From contig JARVGJ010000006.1 in assembly GCA_029762595.1 (NCBI GenBank), positions 47,897 through 111,896 of the forward strand: a stretch of DNA of 64,000 nt, in the 5' to 3' direction. Source of the DNA: Methanolobus sp. Lineage in GTDB: Archaea; Halobacteriota; Methanosarcinia; Methanosarcinales; Methanosarcinaceae. Below the pieces are notes generated by a model. It saw only the letters and a list, made by a program, of their open reading frames with translations, was not told the DNA's origin and did no database searches. This document shows, one piece after another, positions 46,760 through 55,797 of this stretch. Position 1 is the stretch's first letter. Every line of letters starts with the position of its first letter. Position numbers and translations under genes: made by a program.

Positions 46760-48331
46760 TTAAAGCTTGATAAGCTTTGCATCTATTATTCCTTCAACTG
46801 CTCTCATTTCTTCCAGAATAGGCTCAGGTACCTCTGAATCCACGTTAAGGACCATTATAGTAGCTCCTCCTATCTCTGCTCTTCCTACCTGCATGCCGGA
46901 TATGTTGATGTTGTTCTTACCAAGCACCAGGCAGCAAGGTCCGATCACATTGGGTTTGTTAATATGATTTGCCACTATAAGATAGCCTGATGTTATCATA
47001 TCAACACGTTCATCATTGACTGCGATGATCTTTCCTTTTCCACCTACTACTGTACCCACAATGGATGCCTTATCCTGGCCCTTTATAATTTCGACTTTTA
47101 TTGTTGAGCTGAACTCTTCGGTTGTCTCTGATTTACTTTCAACGACATCTACCTTTCTTGACTTTGCCAGGGCCCCTGCATTTACATAGTTGACTGCTGA
47201 TCCCAGTGCAAATTGCAGCATCCCTTTTATTGCAGCAATGGTTACCGGACGTATGTCTTTCTCTGCAATATCGCCATTGTATGAAATTTCCATTTTCTCA
47301 TAGTTCTTGCCAAGAAGCTGTGCACACGCATTGCTCATCTTTTCAGCAAGCTGTATATAAGGTGAAAGCATGGTCATCAACTCTGGCTTGACCGATGGTA
47401 TGTTTATGGCGTTCTTTGCAGTTCCTCCTTCAAGTACGGAAACTACTTCTTCGGCAACTGAAACAGCCACATTTATCTGAGCTTCTTGTGTAGAAGCGCC
47501 AAGATGCGGTGTAACTATAAGGTTTTTGCATTCAAGCAGAGGACTGTCAAAAGGTGGTTCGTTGACAAATACATCTATTGCAGCACCAGCTATTTTTTTA
47601 CTGTTCAGTGCATCGGCAAGTGCTTGCTCATTGATAATGCCTCCACGTGCGCAATTGATAATTCTGGCATTGCTTTTCATCATTGCGAACTCTTCTGCAT
47701 CTATGATGTTCTTTGTCTCTTTTGTGAGGGGGGTGTGGACTGTGATAAAGTCTGCCTGCTTTACGATATCATGTACAGACATCATCCTGACTCCCATCTC
47801 TTTTGCCCTTTCCTCTGAAACAAAGGGATCATATGCCAGGATGGACATGTTAAGTCCCTGTGCCCTTTTGGACACTTCTGCACCGATGCGGCCAAGGCCG
47901 ATAACACCCAGTATCTTCCCATTGACCTCAACACCCATGAACTTGTTGCGCTCCCACTTTTTAGACTTCAGCGACTCGTTTGCCTGTGGGATGTTCCTGG
48001 CAAGGGACATCATCATTGCAATTGTGTGCTCGGCAGCGGAGAGCATGTTACCTTCGGGTGCATTTACAACGATTATTCCTTTTTCCGTGGCAGCTTCCAC
48101 ATCCACGTTATCGACGCCCACACCCGCCCTTCCAATGATCATCATCCTGTCGGCGGCCTCTATGACCTTTCTTGTAACCTGGGTTCCGCTTCTTATCACA
48201 AGCGCATCGTATTCGTTTATCTTTTCAGCGAGTTCCTCTTCTGAAAGCCCTGTAAGGACATCAACTGTGAAATGCTGCTGAAGTATCGTTAATCCCTGCT
48301 CTGATAATGGATCACTAACTAGTACTTTCAT
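46760..48331 (-). CDS. serA: D-3-phosphoglycerate dehydrogenase
   Basis: A 523-residue enzyme when started at the ATG at 48331 (MKVLVSDPLSEQGLTILQQH), with GGAGA upstream; the track start at 48370 is earlier. It oxidises 3-phosphoglycerate to phosphohydroxypyruvate, the first step of serine synthesis. The Rossmann NAD loop is LGVIGLGRIGAEVSKRAQ near residue 143, catalytic residues are in NCARGGIINEQAL (Arg) and VTPHLGASTQEAQ (His), an ASB intervening domain follows, and a C-terminal ACT domain (NKPNVIGPCCLVLGKNNINI) probably gives serine feedback control. Confidence 0.95.
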   Translation of the reverse strand: MKVLVSDPLSEQGLTILQQHFTVDVLTGLSEEELAEKINEYDALVIRSGTQVTRKVIEAADRMMIIGRAGVGVDNVDVEAATEKGIIVVNAPEGNMLSAAEHTIAMMMSLARNIPQANESLKSKKWERNKFMGVEVNGKILGVIGLGRIGAEVSKRAQGLNMSILAYDPFVSEERAKEMGVRMMSVHDIVKQADFITVHTPLTKETKNIIDAEEFAMMKSNARIINCARGGIINEQALADALNSKKIAGAAIDVFVNEPPFDSPLLECKNLIVTPHLGASTQEAQINVAVSVAEEVVSVLEGGTAKNAINIPSVKPELMTMLSPYIQLAEKMSNACAQLLGKNYEKMEISYNGDIAEKDIRPVTIAAIKGMLQFALGSAVNYVNAGALAKSRKVDVVESKSETTEEFSSTIKVEIIKGQDKASIVGTVVGGKGKIIAVNDERVDMITSGYLIVANHINKPNVIGPCCLVLGKNNINISGMQVGRAEIGGATIMVLNVDSEVPEPILEEMRAVEGIIDAKLIKL

Positions 48332-48693
48332 TTTATATGTCTCCGCAGATAAGTGCAATATTAAGTGCAATATAGATGAATTGCGTATATTGGTTTATAT
48401 GGTTAAGGGCTAATGCGGTTATATCTTTTTCTACATATGGCTCAATGCCTGCATAGCCCCTTTCAAACTATTTCAACCTGCTTTTCAAATGCACCATTTT
48501 ACATATACTTGTCTCTTCAAAAACTTAAATACTTGGTACTATTTAATTCAATAGTCCTTCATTTTGCCTATTTTCCCGGAATAGATGGGAACATATATAT
48601 AAAATACCCCATATTGGCCTTAAATATAGGTAAAAATCAAATCCCCCTCTTATAATCGCCACAATACAGTTTTTTTTCATAGCAGGGTTGTAT
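48332..48693. other. Divergent gap between serA and a histidine kinase
   Basis: About 360 bases. An 80-residue plus ORF (48413-48655) has no ribosome-binding site and unusual composition, so it is not called. AAAACTTAAATACTTGG near 48520 and ATATATATAAAATACC near 48593 are TATA-like. No hairpin was seen. Confidence 0.5.
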
Positions 48694-51078
48694 ATGAGAA
48701 AAGATATAATAATAGTGTCACTATCAACATCTTTTGCTATCCTGTTCTGGATTGCAGATACATATATAGTACATACAGTATTTACAGCCAGTATACTACC
48801 CTTTTCCCCTGTACAGCAGGAATTTTTCCATGGTGTATACTTGAGATTCGTTGTTTTTGTAGGCTTAGTTCTCTTTGGTATGACTGTCTCAAAGATGGCT
48901 CAAAAATGTCAGTCTGCCGAAATTGAGCTTCTATCCCAGTTAAGATTTGAGAGCATTGTTGCAGAGATCTCCTCCCATTTCATCGGGAAAAAGTCAAAAG
49001 ATATAGATAAGGGGATTAACTTTTCCCTCAAAAAGATAGCTGAGTTCGCAGATGCAGATTGCAGCTATCTGGTAATTTTCTCCCATGACTCCTTTCAAAA
49101 GGATACAATATATCAATGGCACTCCGCAGACGTTGGATATGAGGGAACAGATGTCTATCCTGGCAGGGATTTCCCATGGTGGATGGATAAATTGAACTCT
49201 CCGGATATCGTCCATATATACGATGTGTCAAAACTTCCTCCATCTGCAGGCAAGGAAAAGGATTCTTTAGAAAATGCAGGTGTCATGTCCGTACTTTCCA
49301 TTCCATTGCAGTCCAACGGACAACTTATTGGTGCTATAGGATTTGATTCCATAGGCCGCAAAAAAAAGTGGTCTCCTAATTACATTAAACTGATGAGGAT
49401 AATCGGCGATATATTCCTTGACAGTATAGAAAGGAAAAAAGCTGAAGAATCTGTGGAAAAACACAGGGAAAGGCTGGCAAGGGCCCAGGCAATATCACAT
49501 ACTGGAAGCTGGGAGGTTGATCTGCGCACAAAAAAGCACTTCTGGTCAGAGGAAATGTACTATCTCATGGGTTTTTTGCCAGATGGGATCAGTATTAACA
49601 GGAACACCTATATGGAGCTGATACATCCTGATGACAGGGCTTTATTCAATTCATGCGTTAGAAACGCACTTTCCATTCCTGGTTATAAATTTGACGTAAA
49701 GACCAGGGTTATCAGAAAGACCGGTTCTATCTGTATCCTTCATTCTCTTGGTGAAGTAACGTGGGACAATGAAGGAAAACAACTACTTTTCCAGGGTACA
49801 ACCCAGGACATTACCGACCTGTCAATTGCCGAGGAAGATCTTCATAGAAAGAATCGCAATCTACTCATTCTCCAGTCTACTGCTTTGATAGCTGCAAGCT
49901 CAATGGAAATGCAGGACCTTCTGAGGGATGTCCTGAAGGAGATAAACTCTTACGTAGAATGTGACTTTGGCTGCATATATCTTCTCTCTCCAAAGGACAA
50001 CTGTTTCCGACTCTGTTCCTCAAATGGTATCAATGATCATATGAAAGATAAAATTAACAACATACCCGGCGATGATCCCCTGTTCCAAACAATGCCGGAT
50101 ATGAAAAGTACATGGATGGCAGGAACGATCGATAATTTACCGGGAATTCTTAATGACTTCATGTCAAAAGAAGGTATTGAAAACATAGTTTACATTCCTA
50201 TTGTCTCCCGCGAAGAACTTGTCGGGATTATATTGCTGTTCTCTGGACAGGATACTTATATATCAGGTGCTGATCTTGAAATACTGGGAAATGTGGGTCA
50301 CCAGGTCGGTATAACCGTTGAGAACATACGTCTTCTGGATGAGACTCGAAAAGCCTATGAAGAGCTCAAATCACTGGACAGGATGAAAGATGAGTTTGTA
50401 GCAAACATCACTCATGAACTTAAAACTCCACTTATATCCATCAAAGGATACAGTGAGGTCATTTATGAGGGACTTTTGGGTGAGCTCGATGAAAAGCAAA
50501 AACAGTGTATGAAAATAATTGTATCCAATTCTGAGCGCCTGGAGCATCTGATCGAATCCCTCCTTAATATGAATTCTCTCTATTTTGAAAAATATCATGT
50601 GTTCTCCCCCATCCATTTGAAAGATGTGCTTGATGGTGCTATAAACAGTCTTTCCATGAGGATGGAGGAAAAGAAAATAAGTATAAATAAAGTCTATCCT
50701 CAGGAACTCTCTCTTGTGTATGGGAACTGTGAGTTTCTGAAATGTCTCTTTGTCTATGTTCTGGATAATTCCATTAAATTCTCGCCACAGGATTCTGAGA
50801 TATTGATATCAATACGCCAGACTGAAAGATGTCTATATGTAGACATCAGTGATCACGGCATAGGCATTCCAGAAAACTGTATGGACCGTATATTTGAAAG
50901 GTTCTACCAGGTAGACGGGTCAGCAACACGCATCTACGGAGGCAACGGGCTGGGTCTGTATCTGGCAAAGAACATCGCTGAACTGCATTCAGGAACAATA
51001 GAGGTTGAAAGCGAGGAAGGCGCAGGCACTGTGGTACATATCTCTGTTCCGCTCTTCAACCCTAAAATTCACACATAG
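48694..51078 (+). CDS. Membrane-bound sensor histidine kinase with two GAF domains and a PAS
   Basis: A 794-residue kinase starting at the ATG at 48694 (TTG upstream in the track). Two membrane helices (about 3-24 and 48-66) come first. GAF 1 (EIELLSQLRFESIVAEISSH to about 255) is followed by PAS (GSWEVDLRTKKHFWSEEMYY), GAF 2 (STALIAASSMEMQDLLRD), HisKA (DEFVANITHELKTPLISIKG, His near 578) and a HATPase domain with YVLDNSIKFS, DHGIGIP and GNGLGLY. No receiver domain or adjacent regulator is present. It resembles the kinase at 12511 in overall logic, but domain order differs. The signal is unknown. Confidence 0.9.
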   Translation: MRKDIIIVSLSTSFAILFWIADTYIVHTVFTASILPFSPVQQEFFHGVYLRFVVFVGLVLFGMTVSKMAQKCQSAEIELLSQLRFESIVAEISSHFIGKKSKDIDKGINFSLKKIAEFADADCSYLVIFSHDSFQKDTIYQWHSADVGYEGTDVYPGRDFPWWMDKLNSPDIVHIYDVSKLPPSAGKEKDSLENAGVMSVLSIPLQSNGQLIGAIGFDSIGRKKKWSPNYIKLMRIIGDIFLDSIERKKAEESVEKHRERLARAQAISHTGSWEVDLRTKKHFWSEEMYYLMGFLPDGISINRNTYMELIHPDDRALFNSCVRNALSIPGYKFDVKTRVIRKTGSICILHSLGEVTWDNEGKQLLFQGTTQDITDLSIAEEDLHRKNRNLLILQSTALIAASSMEMQDLLRDVLKEINSYVECDFGCIYLLSPKDNCFRLCSSNGINDHMKDKINNIPGDDPLFQTMPDMKSTWMAGTIDNLPGILNDFMSKEGIENIVYIPIVSREELVGIILLFSGQDTYISGADLEILGNVGHQVGITVENIRLLDETRKAYEELKSLDRMKDEFVANITHELKTPLISIKGYSEVIYEGLLGELDEKQKQCMKIIVSNSERLEHLIESLLNMNSLYFEKYHVFSPIHLKDVLDGAINSLSMRMEEKKISINKVYPQELSLVYGNCEFLKCLFVYVLDNSIKFSPQDSEILISIRQTERCLYVDISDHGIGIPENCMDRIFERFYQVDGSATRIYGGNGLGLYLAKNIAELHSGTIEVESEEGAGTVVHISVPLFNPKIHT

Positions 51079-51084
51079 TTATCT

Positions 51085-51801
51085 TTAATCTTCTCTGAAA
51101 CGGAAATAAACTCTCCTGTTGTTCTTACCCTTATTCTCTGCCTTGATTATCTCTATGTGAGGTATCTCTGCTGTATTTGCTATATGGGTACCGCCACAGG
51201 CCTGGATGTCAACTTCAGGGATATTTATTATTCTGATCTCATCTATTTCAGGAGGGAACGCTCCCATGAGTTTTACCACAGAAGGTATCTTCAATGCTTC
51301 TCCTCTTGGCATGCTCTCAATGCTAACAGGTAAATTGCGGTCGATTATTTCATTTACCTTTATCTCATAGGATTTGATAAGCTCCCTGTCAAAATCTTCA
51401 AGGTTAAAATCCACACGTGTCTTATCTTCTCCCAGCTGGTTGCCTGATATTTTTGCTCCTGTCTCGTTGTGTATGATGGCACTTAGTATATGGCAGGCTG
51501 TATGGTACTGCATGAACAGGTGCCTTCTGTCCCAGTCGATGATCCCTTTGACCCTATCACCGGCCTTCAATCCCGGCCCTGAAACCTCATGGCTGATATT
51601 ACCTTGGAGTTTAGATACATAGCTAACAGGGAATTCAGTCCCATCTTCCTCCTTCACAAGCATTCCAGTATCATGGGGCTGACCACCGGAATTGGGATAG
51701 AATGCAGTTCTGTCAAGTATTACGAACTTATCATCCTTGACATTTTCAACAGTTGCTTCGAATTCTTTGAGATAACAGTTAGTAAGATACAGTTCTTTCA
51801 T
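51085..51801 (-). CDS. alaX: Alanyl-tRNA editing protein AlaX-M
   Basis: A 238-residue free-standing homologue of the AlaRS editing domain that hydrolyses Ser-tRNA(Ala) or Gly-tRNA(Ala). LFMQYHTACHILSAIIHNE carries the H-x3-H zinc motif and QACGGTHIANTAEIPHI the C-x3-H motif, completing the Zn site. FYPNSGGQPHDTGML is the conserved N-terminal beta-barrel loop. The length, with an N-terminal domain, is that of the medium (AlaX-M) class. It ends 6 bp from the kinase stop, in convergent orientation. Confidence 0.93.
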   Translation of the reverse strand: MKELYLTNCYLKEFEATVENVKDDKFVILDRTAFYPNSGGQPHDTGMLVKEEDGTEFPVSYVSKLQGNISHEVSGPGLKAGDRVKGIIDWDRRHLFMQYHTACHILSAIIHNETGAKISGNQLGEDKTRVDFNLEDFDRELIKSYEIKVNEIIDRNLPVSIESMPRGEALKIPSVVKLMGAFPPEIDEIRIINIPEVDIQACGGTHIANTAEIPHIEIIKAENKGKNNRRVYFRFRED

Positions 51802-51904
51802 GAATGTAGTTTAATGTCCTTATCAAAATTAATCGTTTGCATATTATTATCTGCAAAGATTACAATAATATCAAATAGTATCTGCACCCACAAAAGATTC
51901 ATAA

Positions 51905-53209
51905 ATGACCGGTAAGATAAAAAAAGAAATATCGATATATCCGCTTCTTCTAGTGAACTTTATAGGCACCATGGGGCTAAGCTTAGTCCTTCCTTTTCTA
52001 ATTTTTCTTGTTGAGCGATTTGGTGGCAACGCGCTTATATATGGTCTAATTTCCTCAATGTATCCTTTCTTTCAGTTGATAGGTTCACCTTTGCTGGGGA
52101 GATGGTCGGACATATATGGTCGGAAAAAGGTACTATTTCTCAGTCAGACAGGCACTCTTATCTCATGGATCGTTTTTTTCATTGCTCTTTTTGTGCCGGT
52201 GGTCGCACTGGCAGATGTAAGTTCCCATACATTGGGCAGTTTCGTAATTACGGTACCACTGCTTCTTCTTTTTGCTGCAAGGGCATTTGACGGACTGACC
52301 GGGGGCAATGTTTCTGTTTCAAATGCCTATATTGCTGATATAACCGAGGAAAAGGACAGGAGTAAGAACTTTGGAAAAATGTCGATCTCCACAAATATGG
52401 GTTTCATAGTAGGCCCTGCACTTGCCGGTATTCTCAGTGTGACAATATATGGTGAAGCCCTTCCTGTGCTTGCTGCCATTCTCATATCCCTGGCGGGTAC
52501 TATCCTTATAGCATTCTATGTACCTGAATCCCGCAGATGTGACAAACAGGGACATGCAGACATGTACGTGGAGAAACCATCTATAAGCCCTGAAAAACCC
52601 GGAAGTTGTCCTGATATTACATTGGTAAGAAAACAGAAATTCAGGGATGTGCTGCAAATGAAGCATATACCCTACATGTTCCTTATATACTTCCTCCTCT
52701 TTCTTGGGTTTAATACATTCTATGCGGCCTTCCCGGTACATGCAGCAAATGACCTGCAGTGGACCATTGCAGAACTGGGTTTCTTCTTTTCTTTCCTTAG
52801 CATAATGCTTGTGATAGTCCAGGGCCCGGTACTATCATACGTTTCTAAAAGATATCCGGATACATCTTTGGTAATATTTGGAAGTTTTGTGCTTGGAAGC
52901 AACTTTGTACTGCTTTCATTTTCAAATACATATGTCACATATGCAGCAGCAGTACTTTTTGCAGTTGGCAATGGTTTCATGTGGCCATCGATCCAATCGA
53001 TGCTATCAAAGCTGGCAGGTAAGGAGAATCAGGGGATTGTCCAGGGAGTCTCAGGCAGTTTCATGAGCATTGCCAGCATTCTGGGACTCATAGGTGGAGG
53101 TTTTATCTATGAGCTTCTTGGAAGCCGGGTTTTCATAGTCTCAGCGATCATCGTCTTCATTGTGTCCATGTTATCCCTGCGGCTTCGTTCTTTCAATATA
53201 TATAAATAG
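51905..53209 (+). CDS. MFS transporter, drug/multi-efflux type
   Basis: A 434-residue 12-helix major facilitator. Motif A between helices 2 and 3 reads GRWSDIYGRKKVLFLSQTG, the classical form, and FGKMSISTNMGFIVGPALAG is the helix 5 motif C of antiporters, so proton-coupled efflux is likely (TetA/DHA1-like). A charged 55-residue loop (residues near 200-250) separates the halves. The substrate is unknown. The start ATG follows a weak ribosome-binding site. It converges on a flavin oxidoreductase gene. Confidence 0.85.
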   Translation: MTGKIKKEISIYPLLLVNFIGTMGLSLVLPFLIFLVERFGGNALIYGLISSMYPFFQLIGSPLLGRWSDIYGRKKVLFLSQTGTLISWIVFFIALFVPVVALADVSSHTLGSFVITVPLLLLFAARAFDGLTGGNVSVSNAYIADITEEKDRSKNFGKMSISTNMGFIVGPALAGILSVTIYGEALPVLAAILISLAGTILIAFYVPESRRCDKQGHADMYVEKPSISPEKPGSCPDITLVRKQKFRDVLQMKHIPYMFLIYFLLFLGFNTFYAAFPVHAANDLQWTIAELGFFFSFLSIMLVIVQGPVLSYVSKRYPDTSLVIFGSFVLGSNFVLLSFSNTYVTYAAAVLFAVGNGFMWPSIQSMLSKLAGKENQGIVQGVSGSFMSIASILGLIGGGFIYELLGSRVFIVSAIIVFIVSMLSLRLRSFNIYK

Positions 53210-53272
53210 GTCCGCAGAGACCACAATAGGTTAAAACGAACGTTAAATGAAGAAAACGGAATGAACATGTGT

Positions 53273-54619
53273 TCATTTGAGCATATATCTTACATCATAG
53301 CTACTTGCAGGATATGCGTACATGGCTTTTTTCACCTGCTCTGCGGTAAGTCCGGCCCCGATAGCCAGTGCAAAGAGATTGATGGTATCTTCGGCATCCG
53401 GCCCTATCAGGTGCGCTCCCACTACCTTCCCGGTATCTTTCTCAATGATCACTTTGGATGCGGCATGTTTAAGGTTCGTTCTTCTGGATGAATAGAAACC
53501 GCTCATGTCATTGAATATCACAGTGTGCCTCTCAGTTGCCTCTTTTTCTGCTATTCCCACTGCTGCAAGGGTTGGTATGGTAAATACGGCTGAAGCTATT
53601 CCCGTGTAGTCTGCTGTGTATTTGTTCCCTTCAAGTATATTGGATACAACAACATTTGCCTGGAGGCTTGCAGTGGGAGTAAGTGCCGGTCCGGGTAGTA
53701 TACAGTCGCCTGCGGCATATACGGCAGGATTTGAAACACTTTGGAGATACTCGTTCACAGCTATACTGCCTTCTTCAATATCCAGCTTTCCTTTTTCAGG
53801 CTCAAGATCATCAATGGCAGCAACCCTTCCCATTCCGTGGACTATCATATCACATTCATATATGACATCACTATTACTTTTCCGGTCAAAGGCTGTAATT
53901 GTAAGAGAGTCCCGGTTCTTTTCTATTCTTAGCAATTCCTGCTCTGTATGTATCCCGATGCCTGCTTTTTCAGAGGCATCTGTCAGTATGTTTGTCAGGT
54001 CGGGATCAAAGTTATTAAGAACATTCTCTCCCCTGTGGATAATAGTAACATCTGCCCCGGCCCTTGCAGCTATGTGCGCAAATTCAAAAGAGATGTAGCC
54101 GCCACCTGCAAAGATGATCTTTTCGGGAAGAGCTTTCAGGTCAAGGAACTCATCACTGGTTGTGAGATGATCCGCTCCCGGTATGTCAATGGTCCTTGGC
54201 CTTGAACCTACAGTGGCGATGATATATTTTGCAGATATCAGTTTACCATCAACTGCCAGTGTATTACTGCCATGGAAACTCACTTTCCCATGATATGTGT
54301 CTATTCCTGCCTCCCTGAATGTTTTCTCTTTTGGATCGGTCAGGGAATTTACAATCTCATCCTTTAACTCAATGATCGATGGCCATTCAAGTCTTTGGTG
54401 GCTTTCTGTGCCACTACCTACCATCCTGTTGCAGGCATCAACGATATCAGCTGCTCCGGTTAGTATCTTTTTTGGTACGCATCCGTGGAGTGCACATGTT
54501 CCGCCATATCTCCCTTTATCAGCTACAGCAACTTTCATACCGCTGTTCATAAGCTTGTATGCAACTGAAGAACCTGCCACTCCGGTACCTATCACAAAGG
54601 CATCATAATCCATTTTCAT
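53273..54619 (-). CDS. Flavin disulfide oxidoreductase (mercuric/glutathione reductase-like), altered active-site dyad
   Basis: A 448-residue FAD/NAD(P)H protein of the dihydrolipoamide dehydrogenase/mercuric reductase family. VIGTGVAGSSVAYKLMNSG is the FAD Rossmann loop, GGTCALHGCVPKKILTG the redox-active C-x4-C with both cysteines, IIFAGGGYISFEFAHIAARAG the NAD(P) site, and VYAAGDCILPGPALTPTA the second FAD motif. The C-terminal segment normally reading HPT-x-x-E (catalytic His-Glu) is here YPASSYDVRYML, with the His replaced by Tyr and no Glu. The substrate is unknown; typical glutathione or dihydrolipoamide turnover is doubtful. Confidence 0.85.
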   Translation of the reverse strand: MKMDYDAFVIGTGVAGSSVAYKLMNSGMKVAVADKGRYGGTCALHGCVPKKILTGAADIVDACNRMVGSGTESHQRLEWPSIIELKDEIVNSLTDPKEKTFREAGIDTYHGKVSFHGSNTLAVDGKLISAKYIIATVGSRPRTIDIPGADHLTTSDEFLDLKALPEKIIFAGGGYISFEFAHIAARAGADVTIIHRGENVLNNFDPDLTNILTDASEKAGIGIHTEQELLRIEKNRDSLTITAFDRKSNSDVIYECDMIVHGMGRVAAIDDLEPEKGKLDIEEGSIAVNEYLQSVSNPAVYAAGDCILPGPALTPTASLQANVVVSNILEGNKYTADYTGIASAVFTIPTLAAVGIAEKEATERHTVIFNDMSGFYSSRRTNLKHAASKVIIEKDTGKVVGAHLIGPDAEDTINLFALAIGAGLTAEQVKKAMYAYPASSYDVRYMLK

Positions 54620-54722
54620 TATTCATCACATCACTTTTCAAATATGGCTTTTGATCTCCCAAAGTGAAAACAGGAGCTTTCAATGCTGCCAGCTTGCACC
54701 ATTGTTATGCATTATAGGTGCT

Positions 54723-54902
54723 CTAATCTTTCTGTATCGTGATTATCTTACTGATGGATATATGTGAATAACGCTTGTCTGTTATTTCAAGTGTAAGTAC
54801 TCCGTCGGTACATGCTTTCACATTTCCCCTGAATGTAAGTATTCCTCCGCAATACACAGCAACATCTTTACCCAGGAAATTCTTAACAATAAAAGATTGC
54901 AT
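54723..54902 (-). CDS. Small beta-rich protein, possibly Sm-like
   Basis: This 59-codon frame is below the track cutoff. It reads MQSFIVKNFLGKDVAVYCGG and continues TFRGNVKACTDGVLTLEI, ending SISKIITIQKD. Five short beta strands with a G/D-rich turn pattern resemble the compact barrel of Sm/LSm-like proteins (strands around a FRG-NV core and a final SIIKI-type strand), but no conserved RNA-binding signature can be verified. The start ATG is unambiguous in frame, and codon use is regular. Gene identity is inferred, and function is unknown. Confidence 0.6.
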   Translation of the reverse strand: MQSFIVKNFLGKDVAVYCGGILTFRGNVKACTDGVLTLEITDKRYSHISISKIITIQKD

Positions 54903-55083
54903 TTATATTCTGCCACTCACTTACAATAATTGTATTAAACTATCATTGATCACTTTAATATAAGTATTGATTGGCAATGCTCCCTCATAAATAGTTAATC
55001 TAATTCGATGATGCAAAAGAATGAAATAGTTGCCAAAAGATAAATAGTGCCAATCCCATTACCTAGCAAAGCGGAGTTTACCA

Positions 55084-55629
55084 ATGGCTGATAAAAGGAA
55101 AAAGCGAGGATTTTTTGAAGATATCTTTGATGAAGGTAGCTTTACAGACATAGAAGATATCATAGAGCATATGATGGACAGGTTTGGGGTCAACCTTGGT
55201 GATATTGAAAAACAACCCTTCTTCTATGGTTTTTCGGTAACCAGACGTCTGGGAGAAGAACCTGAGATCCGGGAGTTTGGGAACATTTTCCCGGAAGGTG
55301 AAGAAGATGATGAATTCGAGTCCTCTATGCAGCAGTTCAGGGTAAATGAAAGAAAACCTCTGATAGATGTCTTTGAAATCGATGATAAGGTACACGTGAC
55401 TGCAGAGCTGCCGGGTGTGGAAAAAAAGGATATTGTCCTGAATGTGACTGAGACTTTACTTACATTTAAAGCAAAGAATGATGATGATGATCTATCCTAC
55501 TCAGAGGATGTCGAACTTCCTTCAAGCATCGATCCGGATACTGCAAAGGCAACTTATCTCAATGGTGTCCTTGAAGTGGTCATGGATATAAAGGAGCTGG
55601 GTGTATCCCGTTCTGTTAATATAGAATGA
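55084..55629 (+). CDS. Hsp20 family small heat-shock protein
   Basis: A 181-residue small heat-shock protein. An unusually long acidic N-terminal region (RGFFEDIFDEGSFTDIEDII, about 95 residues) precedes the alpha-crystallin domain, RKPLIDVFEIDDKVHVTAEL to VSRSVNIE. The A-x-x-x-N-G-V-L motif is visible as ATYLNGVLEVVMDI. There is no C-terminal I-x-I/V anchor beyond the ending SVNIE. Similar N-terminally extended Hsp20 proteins appear in methanogens and, as GvpH, in gas-vesicle clusters, but no gas-vesicle genes are nearby. It acts as an ATP-independent holdase. Confidence 0.88.
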   Translation: MADKRKKRGFFEDIFDEGSFTDIEDIIEHMMDRFGVNLGDIEKQPFFYGFSVTRRLGEEPEIREFGNIFPEGEEDDEFESSMQQFRVNERKPLIDVFEIDDKVHVTAELPGVEKKDIVLNVTETLLTFKAKNDDDDLSYSEDVELPSSIDPDTAKATYLNGVLEVVMDIKELGVSRSVNIE

Positions 55630-55797
55630 CTGTGATCAATATTTTATTTTCCTTACTAAATATTTGGCAGTCTTTGCTAAATAGGGCAGATACAACAGGA
55701 ACAGATGGCCGGCAATTCCATATCACATCACAGGGGATTATCATAAGTAATATATAGGGATACCAAAAATTACATTTTATGGCTCAGAGGTAATCGA

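Noticed and set aside
47526-48281. 251-residue plus-strand ORF inside serA
   Set aside because: Serine-rich antisense shadow; serA has all expected motifs.
48413-48655. 80-residue plus ORF between serA and the kinase
   Set aside because: No ribosome-binding site and untypical residue composition; lies in promoter DNA.
55084-55629. GvpH gas-vesicle protein assignment for the Hsp20
   Set aside because: No other gas-vesicle genes nearby; alpha-crystallin domain alone does not support it.
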